DNA of 64,000 nucleotides. Source: Diphasiastrum complanatum. Its lineage: Eukaryota; Streptophyta; Lycopodiopsida; Lycopodiales; Lycopodiaceae. The first letter of the stretch is position 1; the number at the start of each line of letters is the position of its first letter. Below are positions 25,649 through 36,440 of this stretch, one piece after another. The notes under the pieces were generated by a model that ran no database searches, was not told the DNA's origin, and saw nothing but the letters and a program-made list of their open reading frames with translations. The stretch lies in the NCBI GenBank assembly GCA_029204225.1, contig CM055094.1:15316928-15380927 (forward strand), written 5' to 3'. The translations under genes and the position numbers were made by a program.

Positions 25649-27257
25649 ATTGTTTAAGGATATTTCAGTTTGACCTCAAGGATTACCCAACCTACATAGA
25701 TAAAAAAAGTGGGACATGTGTATCTTTTCCCTTAGAAATGGTTGGCAAACCATATATTTTCTTTTATGTGGTGAGACTCAAGTGCATGTACGTTTATTTC
25801 AACATTTCCACATCTTCTGTATGCAAGAGATTTGCATACATATTCACATTTTGTTGTTGTTCAAAATGTTCCTACTATTATTAATGCCTATGATGTCACT
25901 AAGTTCTCTAGTCCACATATATGCATAGTTTAAGTAAAATCGCCAATTATTTTTGTTGCAAAGACAAGTATTTGCATTCTTTTCAAGTTTACACTCCATG
26001 CTCATATTCCAATTGTATCGGCACACACGTTGGCACAACTTGACAAATTAGGTTTGATGTTTTCTTCTCTATATGGTTTGGGATACTATGGCTCCTTATA
26101 CATTCATGAGGATACTTCTATGATGTCACATTATGCAAGGTTTGTATGAGTGTATTCGACACATAGTTGACATGATTGGTAGGAATGATTTTCATGGTTT
26201 TCATTTTTTGAGTATCTCATTGTTTTTTAACAACATTTTTGGCTGAGATGACTAGCTTGGGATGTGTTTGCTCATGTTCTTTTTGCTAGTAGTTGACACA
26301 CTTGGTTTTTACGGTTAGCTCCCTCATATCTCAAACATGGACCAATGGCATTAGCCATGAAAACCAACCAACCCACCCACATAATTTTAAAAAAAGCATA
26401 AGTAGCGTAACAATGCACGAGGTAGGTGAATCCCACAATTAGAAATGTTATATAGAGCATCATCTTAGTTGTGAAACCTTTTGAATTGTTAGCCCACTAA
26501 TGTGCCCACTTGGGACAACTTCATGCTATGTATTAGGGGAGCTTGTTTCAAATATGCACAATTATTCTAGATACAATATTTATAAGGGCCTGAGGCACTG
26601 TTGATATGAGTTTTAATGTGAAAAATTTTGTCCATTGCCCACAAAAGTGTCGCTAGTCACAAATGGTAATATTGAACCACAACCCAGTTGAAACCAACTT
26701 AGTTTAAAACTTGTTATACTTAGTTTAAAACTTGCTGGTTTGATATGAAAGTGGATTGGTTTGTACATTATTCCCTAAAAAGGTTTGCAAATTTTCTATT
26801 TGAATTGATGAATAACTATCTTGTAGAAGAAATGTACAAAAAAGAAAGACGAGCAAGTTAGCCACCTCACTAGGAAGATAATAGATTTTATTTTGTAAAA
26901 CATCTATATGCAATTGTTCCAAACTATTGCAACATATGAGATAAACATACATTTGTGTTCATACAAGACAACATATGCCCGGGACAACATGCGAGCTGGT
27001 CAATTATGTAGTAAAAATTAGTTACGTCTCCATTGACTTGAATGCTTATCTTAAAGACTGACAAGCTTTATCATAAGTAGTGTTTTACATTTGATGGTAT
27101 TGATGGGCATATTCTTCTTCCAAAGGAATATGAGTCATCTATAAGTTGAAACTTGGTTTACATCTCTTTTCTTAAATTAGGATATTAATCATGATTCTCT
27201 CTAAACAAGTCAAGCCACAAGTACATGCCTCTTGATTGTGCTCTAATCTTGCCACGT

Positions 27258-27300
<43 letters not shown>

Positions 27301-28200
27301 TCAATTGATGCTACTATTTAGAGGATCATTGTAGTTTGAGGCTTATGTTGGCCAAGAATAGCATTTTTTATTACAATTTACTTCCACTTCCAAATAGCAA
27401 ACATGGAATTACACGTGACATGCACTTTGTCCTTTGCACTTCATTCTCTACCCTTTTCTATTGGCTACCTTCATCCTCAATTATATCGCTACTCGCTTAT
27501 CCATTCTTAAATGTAGAGCAACGAGGAAGATGGAATATATGTCAAAGATTTATATATGTAAACTTTTGCTCTTATGGCATCTTGAACCTATCCCAAATAG
27601 ACTTCTAAATGCACTAACATAATTTCCTAGCTTCTCTTTCATTAATATCCATCAATAAATAAAGCTTTTGCGTATGAGAATAGTGCAACAACTCGATAAT
27701 GTTGCTATACTTAAAGGGATAATTTTCACATGAAGCATGCTTTAACACATGGAGAGCTTAGAAAGAGGTTCTAGCAAGAAGAGACAAAATTGCTCCCAAA
27801 GTAGTGAGTATTGCATGAAAAAATATATGAATTTTGATATGCACTCTAACACAAACTTGAACCTATCAAACTATCAAAAACATCAATGAAGAAGGAATCA
27901 ATATAATGAAATACAAGTACAATCATTGTGTATGCAACATGGCCCACAAGCAATAACTATATGAACTTTATCCTTGTTATGCAAATGCAATATGAATCAT
28001 ACTAATCCATACCCCATAGATTCGACCAAAATGGTCATTTTGACGGTTACTGGCCCTAGAATGGCCAAAGACTATTTGTTTTCCAAATCTTAATAAAGAT
28101 GGTCCAAAAAAAAAAATCGGGGAAGGGGGGGGGGGGGGTAGGCAATGTAATTGTGCCAATGAGACATGAGAATGAGTCTATAATCTGATTTGGAAAATGA
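25649..28200. other. AT-rich intergenic region, no gene seen
   Basis: It contains a (TA)n microsatellite at 27260-27300 preceded by a CACGTG core (27253-27258), and a poly(G) run at 28125-28138 followed by TAGGCAATGTAATTGTGCCAATG. No ORF shows recognisable homology. Confidence 0.6.
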
Positions 28201-28270
28201 GATAAAATTATCTCCTTGGAGACTTTTTTCTGTTTTTCTCACAAAAAATTAACCATAGATTAAGGACTTT

Positions 28271-30215
28271 CTACAAAAGTACAAGCAAAGGCTCAAATAA
28301 GCAAAAGTTTTTCGGCATCTCTGAAAAGAAGTAGGGGGAGATGACAAAGTCATTGTTCCCAAATTCCCTACTATTCCTTTCAAGCCATATGTTCCACAGA
28401 GTTATAATTCTAATGCATTGCCACAAAACATTAACCTTTACATCGTCAAAAAGGATGTCATTCAGCAACAAGTCTATATGGCTAAATCTCTTGAATCTGG
28501 TATGAAAGTGAGCAATAAAGAGATCAGCCACTGATTTCCAAAGAGAAGCATAGTAGTTGAAAAAAAGGTGAACCACATCCTTGTCCAATATTTTGCATTT
28601 AGAACAGACATGCATTACATCACCTCTATAATGAGAACGGATAGGAAGAGAGAGTTGAAGAATCCTAAGGGAAAAGATTCTGAGTTTGCCAGATCTAATT
28701 TTATGGGTACAACGAAATCTAGCTTTCCAAAGGTGGGGGGGATCAGACAGATTCCATTTGGAGTTGAACCAGGAGAAGGTAAAGTTTGGCTCTTTGGTGG
28801 CAGAAAAGACAAAAGAATAGGAGATTTTGCCGGAATTGCCCAAGGTTTTGAAAAGTCATTTGCTATCAATGTCCGAGGAAAGAGAAGTAGACAAAAAACC
28901 CAAGTCCCCATGAGTAAAAGCGAAGGATATAAAGTTGGATTCGCGAGAGGAAAGTTCAAGGTCAGTTTTGAATCGGGAAAGGCTGAGGGAGTAGATGAAA
29001 TTCATTATGTGTTCCTAGGTGACAAGACCCTTTCGGGTGAGGTTACGGCAAAGTCTGTTTTCAATCTGAGCAAGAGGTTTAGAATTGATGGTGATCACTT
29101 TAGAAAACCACAGAGATTCCAGGGGGGAGATAGAGTTGTCGCCTATCCAGAAAGTAAGTTCACGCATGGAGAGGAGGACTCTATAAATAGAATTGAACAG
29201 AGGTGGGAGGGAGATGGAGAAGAAGAAAGACAAACGGGTGAAATTGGAATAAATACGTTTGTAAAGGAGGAAAAGAGAAGCAATTGAGGGATCTAAAAGA
29301 CCAAAACCCCCAAGCTTCTTGGGAGATGTACAAATATCCTAGTTAAGGAGACTAGGGCGCTTCTTCCAAAGAAATTTTTGAAAAGACTTGGCAATAGACA
29401 AAGAGTAAGAAGGGGGAAGAAACCAAATGAAGAGAAAATGAGTGAAGTAGGCAGAGATGATGTGTTTGAGAACAATAAGTCTAGCAGGAAAGGAGAGGTC
29501 GAAAGAATCCCAAATGAGTATTAGTACTGATTCTCTCCATGATCCAGTTGAAGTGGTCTCTGTTTGAAAGGGAAGCACCCAGAGGAAAGCCGAGATATCT
29601 AAAAGTGGTGCCTGGGGAAGAACGTTGAGTCCAAGATTCAAGCACCAATAGGGAGGGGCATCATGAGAAAGGACAATAATGTCAAATTTCTGAGAATTAA
29701 TCAAAGAGTTAGAATAATCACAAAATCGATTAAGCTCAAGAAGGAGGAGGGTAGTAGAGTGCTGGTGGAGTTCGATAACGCAAGCCAAATCATCGGCAAA
29801 AAGTTGGGGGCCAGTACGGACACTCCGAAAGGAGTAAGGGTGGAAGGAAGAAGAGGAATTTAATATGAGGATATGATAAATGAGAGATTCCATCACAATA
29901 ATGAAGAGAAACTGAGAGAGGGGACAACCTTGTCTAATTTCGCAGGAAATAGGGAAGGAGGGGGATAGCGCTCCCTGAAAGAGTATGAAAGAGGAAGCGG
30001 GAGCAAAGAGTGCCCAAATGAGCTTAATGAGGTAAACAGGAATGCCGAACGAAAAGAGACTGGCAAAAAAGAAATTCTAGTTAATACAGCCGAAGGCTTT
30101 GTCAAAGTCAATCTTGAGGAGGAGAGCATGATAATTGAACCAAAGGGAGGAGTCGATGGCTGACCAAACATTAAGGATATTATCGAAAAGAGATCTTCCT
30201 TTAATAAAACCAGCC
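28271..30215 (-). pseudogene. Plant L1-type LINE ORF2 fragment, 5'-truncated
   Basis: On the minus strand the RT starts abruptly near QAGFIKGRSLFDNIL (30215-30170). ALLLKIDFDKAFGCI (motif A Asp kept), EIRQGCPLSQFLFIIVMESL and LFADDLACVIELHQHS (FADD kept) follow. SFDLSFPARLIVLKHII comes next, and further on the zf-RVT region DPPHLWKARFR and VMHVCSKCKILDKDVVHLFF (28850-28400). Several stops and frame changes are present. These motifs are of the L1 type usual in plants and differ from the Z/W family at 1-9.4 kb. The sharp 5' break into unrelated sequence at ~30215 is typical 5' truncation. Confidence 0.85.
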
Positions 30216-31510
30216 TGATTTTTGTCTAGACACCATCGAGTGAGGGTTGTTTAGGTTGAAAGAACTAGGCCTTTTATTTGAGCTTTGGAAGGATTTATCT
30301 TGGAGAGTGCAAAAACTTGGTCTTTTGAGGAGGCGTTCAATCTCTCTGATGTTTTCAACATCTCCTAAGTTGGCAAGGAGTTTAGTAGAAGGGTTTGCCT
30401 CTATAGATGCATCAATCAAGTGATGGCGTAAGAAGAGAAAAGTGAGGTGTGACTTGACAACATCTCCGCCGGGATTGTATAGCCACAGAAAGAAGACATT
30501 CATCTGATTTTGAAAGGATGCACCAGGGAAGAATTTACTAAGATTGTTCATCATGAACCAAACACCATGATGGATCAAACAATAGAAGAGTTGTTCTTGC
30601 ACTTGTCACCACATCTACATTTGAAGAAGGGTCTCTTCCAATTCCAGATTCTAGCTTGGTGCATATTCATTCTACTGAAACCGGTATCAAAGTGTCCACG
30701 AATTTGAGCCCAGGTTTGCTCAGAAGGGCAACGAGAAGGTTCAAACAAGTTCATGCATATAATATTGTCAAAGGCAATGGATGTCTCAAGTGAAGTATTC
30801 TTGTTCAGAACAGCAAGTTTGCAGGTTTGTATTTCTTTTTCAGTCAGGTGTGCAAGTAAAATCCGGAGTTAAATAGGTATGGGAGCAAGAAAGTTCACAA
30901 TGGGTAAGCTCCAAAGTTTAAAAGTAGTGCAAGCATATTTGAACTCAATAGTTCGGCTAGAGACCATGGGAATTTGGCAGTTTTTAGCTTGGGTGGATTG
31001 GTCTCCGATGTCACAGATATCTTACAAAAAGATTTCAAGTTGTGAAGCACTATCTTCATCCAACTCATCTAAGAAGACAAGAGGGTGCCGAGAGACGGGT
31101 GTATCAAGAATGGTAGGAGTAGGCTCGGCAAACAGGGAGTCATTTTCTTTTTCAAGATAGGCAAAGACTTTTTTGATATTTTGGTTAAAAAATCTCTCTT
31201 CTTCCTCATATTTATCAGCAAGACCGACTAATCAGCAGCAAAATTTTCCACAATTCCCAAAGGGTCAATACAATTTTTACCATAATCCATATAAATCTTA
31301 ACCAAATGTAAGGTATCTAAGAGATCAATAATGCAGAGTACTTTATCCTCTAGCCCAGCGGCATTACAGGTAGCACGATCAGTTTCAATAATAAAACTAT
31401 ACAACATCACAGTTCTTTTCATGCAACAAATCAAAGTTTGAATAAAACGATTAGGGGGAGCAAGGGGCTCCCCGTAACCAAGATCAACAGCATCCTAAAA
31501 CCAACCTGAG
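30216..31510 (-). pseudogene. Decayed coding tract of unknown family
   Basis: Minus-strand frames read in succession, broken by several stops and frame shifts. Patches include LGYGEPLAPPNRFIQTLICC (31480), LEDKVLCIIDLLDTLHLVK (31350), EEEERFFNQNIKKVFAYLEK (31190), PVSRHPLVFLDELDEDSASQ (31080), SLETSIAFDNIICMNLFE (30790), WNWKRPFFKCRCGDKCKN (30640) and FLWLYNPGGDVVKSHLTFLF (30490). Composition and length (~420 codons) suggest a real former protein. I do not recognise it. It could be part of an unusual retroelement, a captured host gene or an old integrated viral gene; no motif decides this. Confidence 0.45.
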
Positions 31511-32300
31511 GACTAAACCATGAAAAAAAGCCTTTGTTGGCCTATAAATCCACGTAAGGTAAATGTTTGATACTATCCCGACCAAAAAATAGTCGGATTT
31601 ACACCAAGGATGCATAGAGAGAGATTGACGACACATAGCTCCTCTTGACAAAGCAAGACCGAACCTTTTGAAACCTTTTTTCATAACCCAACAAGGTGAA
31701 AGGTAGCTGAAAGCATACAATACTTCAAAGAAAAGCACTGCAAAGTGAAACAAATTTCAAGACATCCAGCTGGTATCTGCCACCACACAAAACTGCACAA
31801 GTTAGCACAGTGAGGAAGATAGGTCAGTTGTTATCCATGTCCAAAATAAGTTTAGCAGTTTAACAACTTAAAATATTTGATAAAAAGATGTAGTCCAATC
31901 TTCCCTATGTAAACCGTCATTAATAGTGATAGGCTTTCCATATTATTACCGTATCAGAGCATTCCACCATTCTTATCAGTTTTATGGTACTGGTCCTTAT
32001 CAATTTATAAAGTTAGAGCATTAGGTTGTGTTTAGCAAACGAGAGATAGCGTGGATCAATACTCATATATGGGGCAAATCCATGCCATACCTATATCTGA
32101 ACCTATAATAGGCAAAGTACCATTTTCGACACTCTTGAGCATATCCATGCTTTCCAAGAGCATGCCAGCTACTGCTCAATTTCATTAATTTTAGATACCG
32201 ATTGTGTCTTAATACCACAAAACCTACATATGGTTATACTTAGCCAAGTATTTTATCCTAACACTTGCAATAGGATTAGGGCAAATCCATGCCATACCAA
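31511..32300. other. No supported feature
   Basis: AT-rich. A short minus-strand continuation of the decayed tract may reach ~31750 (ANKGFFSWFSPQVGF) but is too broken to call. Confidence 0.4.
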
Positions 32301-33300
32301 TCCCTACAAGTGTAGCGATCCCTTGCACAAATCCATGCACATTAAGGGCACCAGGGTTATTTTTACTTGTGTTATCGTTCGTAACCTTTAAATGGGAAAA
32401 GAAAACAGCAAGGTCATCAAAGCCAAAGTTGCCAATGCATGTTTTCAGTGTGAGACGAAAGAACTGAGTAAAATAGTTTTTGTTATCTTGCTATAGGTAC
32501 GAACCAGAACCTTTTCGTAGCACTATTCATAAACGTACATTATTTTTATTGTATACGCCAATACCGCATTGTAAGCCAGTGTACAAAGTGGAGTTTTGCA
32601 ATACTAACCTGAATAGATGTCGCATACGAATCTTGTGAGGAAGTCATATTTGTTTATGAAAGTCGTTTCCTTCGAAGAGTGCTAATAAGCAAATATCGAG
32701 TCTAGTTATTGCCATAACAGTGATAGCATACAAACCCATGTCATTCAAGATACATTTACGTATGAAATGAAGTATTCTGCTTAGATTAAAGCAAAGAGAG
32801 CATAAGCAAACCCATATACTATCATTTGGTTTCTTTGCGGAGATGCTAGTCATAACACATACCTGTATGAGAGCGTATTTCGAATCCGGCAATGGAATCG
32901 GGATGCAATTTTTCAGTATAGAAGTCGTTGTGAGGAAAGAGACATATGCCATTGTTTATTATAGCATGCACTCAACATATCATAAATCATAACTCACAAC
33001 ATGATTGAACAAACTTTTCAGAATATAGTGGCTCGTTGTCTACCAGCGCTAACCCATCAAAAGTGATGAAGAGACAGATTTCTACGCATTTTGTAGTTCC
33101 TGTCCTTTCAGCGATGAGAGTGCAACCATATGTGCTTAAACAACTATACAATCCAACGATTGCTTTGTAGGTAGTGCAATCGCTGTTCCAACGGAAGTGT
33201 TGGTGACCCGTGAAGCCTACATATCAAGCAATGCTTGCTTATGCTAATGAAATCAAAGAGTAGAGAAGCACTGTCAACGCATGATCAATGTATACACCAT
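32300..33300 (-). other. Scattered coding-like patches on minus strand
   Basis: Short open, protein-like patches occur: GFTGHQHFRWNSDCTTYKAI (33215-33150), CVEICLFITFDGLALVDNEP (33085), MAYVSFLTTTSILKNCIPIP (32952) and HGFVQGIATLVGIGMAW (32340-32290). They lie downstream of the RT relic in the same orientation and may belong to the same element. No family is recognised. Confidence 0.3.
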
Positions 33301-33539
33301 AGAACCATCCTTTGAGCATTGCCATAAGAGCAATAAATTGTGATTTGCAACATACATAACATTTTGAAATGAGTGGAGAGCATTCATCACATAAGTATCA
33401 TTCCAAATGGTACTGGATTGCGATCCAGCGCCCTCATTATGCCATAGTTTACACATAATCAAACCATTCTACACAAGCATTTCTTCCCTATGCTATCAAA
33501 TTGAAGAGTAAAAGCGAAAGGAGGCATACCGTTCTTTGT

Positions 33540-34480
33540 GATCGTGCGGAACATAGAACTCTAGATGGGCGCCACCATGCAAAAGCCAACATGAGGAACA
33601 GGAAGATGAAGAGGAGAAGGAGGAAGCGTAGTGAAGATATTAGTAGTGGCGCCCTCTCTTATATCTTTTTTTGATAGCATGAAACTGGAGGGAAAGTTCA
33701 TTTTTTGAATTTTGAACCTATCAAAAATTATTTTTGCATATACATCATGAGGCATAAGATGACTAATAAAACCACTCGGTTCACTCACAAATATTCTGAC
33801 GAGGCACAGTTATATATCATTGAGTATCGTTCATGAGAGAGAGGGAGAGGATGTAGACTTTTTCCATTTGTGAACTTCAAGGCAAACGTGATTAGTTTCT
33901 TCATAACCGTTTAAAGACCATCCAGTCGTCCAAAGGTATATTTTCGTAACATTTGGAGATATCTGTGGCTTTTATGTAATAAATATTTTTGGGTATATTG
34001 AAATAGAAGTCGACAGAGGAGTCACATTGTTAAAGTAGAGCTCTATCCCCATTTAGGTAGTTCTTGTATGTTTTTGCCTTAAGGCCTGCACCTTCCATGA
34101 TGAAAGGATGCAACATACCAAGAACCCTTGTCAGGAATTTAGTGAGCCCAGAAAAATAGCACTCATGGGCATTCGTGATCCATCTGAAAGAATTTTTATG
34201 AGCTTTAAAAGTGCATAAAAGATAGGGAAATTCCTTCGAATAGATGAACTCATCAGGTATTACATTTCCCATAGTTGCCTTTATATGTTCTATAGAGTAA
34301 TGAACATAATTGTTTGATTTGTTAGAAAAAGGTTCAAAGTCTCAACTATCAAGCCTTTCAATTGCAAGAGTCCTAACAAGATTAATACAAATGAAACATG
34401 GATTATTTTGTGATTTATCAACACCATTGATAACAGATGCTTGATTAACCACTGTCGCTCATTGTTGGCATCAATCTTTT
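33540..34480 (-). pseudogene. Possible Penelope-like reverse transcriptase relic
   Basis: The minus strand reads NPCFICINLVRTLAIERLDS (34420), GNVIPDEFIYSKEFPYLLC with TFKAHKNSFRWITN (34270-34160), LTRVLGMLHPFIMEGAGLKA, then KATDISKCYENIPLDD (33985-33940). The order K-x-HK..FRWI followed by a DISKCYENIP-type motif A looks like an RT of the Penelope/telomerase side, not LINE or LTR type, and I recall similar sequences from bryophyte and fern genomes. There are stops before and inside it. The YxDD box and an endonuclease domain were not located. Confidence 0.4.
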
Positions 34481-34539
34481 TTTGTAAGGTGACAGTATTT
34501 CCTTGAATCCATTTTTTTCTTTTTAGAAACTCAATAGCG

Positions 34540-35860
34540 GCAAGTCGACAAATTGATGCATGTTTTAAAATTTCTTATTCACCGAAGAGAAAACTTTTGT
34601 GGCCTTGTTGTCAACGGTTTCTCCCTTCCCTCTTCTAAATCCATTTGCAACTCTTTCCTTCACCACTTTTTGGCTCTTTATAATCCTATTTTGCCCTCTA
34701 ACTCCCCCTCCAAGCAGGATTTATCCCTTTACTACTCTTTCCCCTCCTCTCTCTCGACTCTCCGTGTCCCTCTCTTCTCCTCTTTCCCTTGAAGAGCTTC
34801 ACGATTTGCTTAAAACCCTCCATAGAGATAAAATCTCTGGCCCTAACGGTGTCACCCTTGATTTTTTTTATGGCACACTGGGAATTGGTTGGCCCTTCTC
34901 TCCTTCTTGTCACTAACTTTTCATTATCTTTGGGTTCCTTCTCTTTCTCCTTCTCATAGGGTCTCATCAAACTTATCCCTAAAATTGAGTCCCTACACAC
35001 TCTCAAACTATCGTCCGCTCACCATGCTCAATACATCTTACAAAATTGTGGTGAAACCTACAGCTAGAAGGGTGCCCCGCTCCTACCTTCCCATCTCTCT
35101 AAGAGCCAATCTAGTTATATTAAAGGTAGATCCCTTTTCGACAATATCCTAAAGGTTTGGTCTACCATCGATCCTCTCTTTGGTTCAACTGCTGGGCTCT
35201 GGTGACTAAGATTGATTTTGACAATGCTTTTGATTGCATTAGCTGGAACTACTGCTCAACTTTCGATTTTCCAAATTATCTGATCAAACTTATTCGTGCT
35301 CTCTTTTCCTCTGCCTTGTCTTCCATTCTTTTTCAGGGAATCCTTTCCTCCCCCTTCTTGCAGCATCATACAAGGCTGCCCCCTCTCCCCCTATCTCTTT
35401 GGTACTACAACAGAACCATTGATATACCATCTCCACAGACTTAATGCCCTCTCCACTTTTCGCCCATACATTTTCTACAACATGCCTCTTGGCCCTTAGC
35501 TTTTTGATGATGATCTGGCTTGCATCATTGAACTCCACCAGCCTTCTGCTTCTCTTCTTCTCCATGAGTTAACCCTCTTATGTTATGTCTCTGACTCTTT
35601 GATCAATTACCAGAAATCTGACCTTATTGTCCTCTCCCATAAAGCTCCACCTGAGTGGTGCCAAGAGTTAGGCTTTAACATCCTTTCGCATGGTACCATT
35701 TTTAGATACCTTGGCTTTCCTTTGAGGGCTTTCCTTTCTAATAGAGACTGCTTTAATTGGATAATTGGGAGAATTAGGTCCAAAATTCTAGCTTGGAACT
35801 CTTATGACCTCTCATTTCCTGCCAGATTCATTGTCCAATCATCATTCTATGAAATGTAAT
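34540..35860 (+). pseudogene. Plant L1-type LINE RT fragment, opposite orientation
   Basis: Plus-strand blocks spread over three frames: EELHDLLKTLHRDKISGPNG (34790), SNYRPLTMLNTSYK (35010), TKIDFDNAFDCISWNY (35205, motif A), IIQGCPLSPYLFG (35370), LFDDDLACIIELHQ (35500; FADD box changed to FDDD), SDLIVLSHKAPPEW and LSFPARFIVQ. It is the same family as the minus-strand copy at 28.3-30.2 kb (both have ACxIELHQ and IVLSHxAPPxW). It stops at ~35860 against gypsy sequence. Confidence 0.85.
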
Positions 35861-36440
35861 AGGGTACATTGCACAATCCATATGGTATTCAAGCATATAG
35901 ATAGGTCCCCCAATCCATGGTAAAGGCAGTCTTCAATTGATCTTCTTCTTTGACATTTATCTGATTGCATCCAATAAAGCTTTCTACAATAGTGTACATT
36001 TCATGTTTAGCAGATTTGTCCAATATCAAGTTGATGAAGGGCACAAGATGACAATCCTTTCTTGTTGTTGCATTGAGCTTTTTAATATCTTGACAAGGTT
36101 TGATTTTTTTCTCTCTCACTTAGGTACTACTACAATGGGTGAAATCCACTCACTACTCAATATTAGATAGATAGATAGTTTCTTAATATTTATCTATTCC
36201 AACTTTGACCATCAGGGAATTTTGAGGATTAAAGTGATATTGTCTTTGTTTTGTGAGTACTGCATCATCTTTAAGGTTGATACAATGTTCTCCATATTGC
36301 TTTGGTATACTCTTCAAATCTTTCATACTCCATGCAAAAACATCTTGATTTCTTTGTAACAATCTCTTATAATCTTGAACTTTATTTTTAGGTAAGTGTT
36401 CAGAATTTAAAATTGTCTTATTTTCACCAATGCTCACCTT
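35861..36440 (-). pseudogene. Ty3/gypsy reverse transcriptase fragment
   Basis: On the minus strand RNQDVFAWSMKDLKSIPKQY leads to LTKQRQYHFNPQNSLMVK, then SEWISPIVVVPK, CQDIKKLNATTRKDCHLVPF, HEMYTIVESFIGCNQI, EEDQLKTAFTMDWGTYLYA and PYGLCNVP. This is the conserved start of gypsy RT (family: SPIVVVPKK, DFRKLN, PFGLCNAP). Motif A Asp would be in the MDGFSGYNQ block; here it reads VESFIGCNQ, so it is lost. There is a frameshift near 36170. It is cut at 35860. Confidence 0.85.

Noticed and set aside
28568-29287. 239-codon plus-strand ORF
   Set aside because: It lies antisense to L1 RT/zf-RVT sequence on the minus strand, which carries clear family motifs.
30216-31510. Calling this tract an endogenous plant virus
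   Set aside because: Some blocks looked reminiscent of viral proteins, but no diagnostic motif could be named, so it is left as unknown.
36123-36180. Short ATAG repeat near 36165
   Set aside because: Only a few units; trivial simple repeat.
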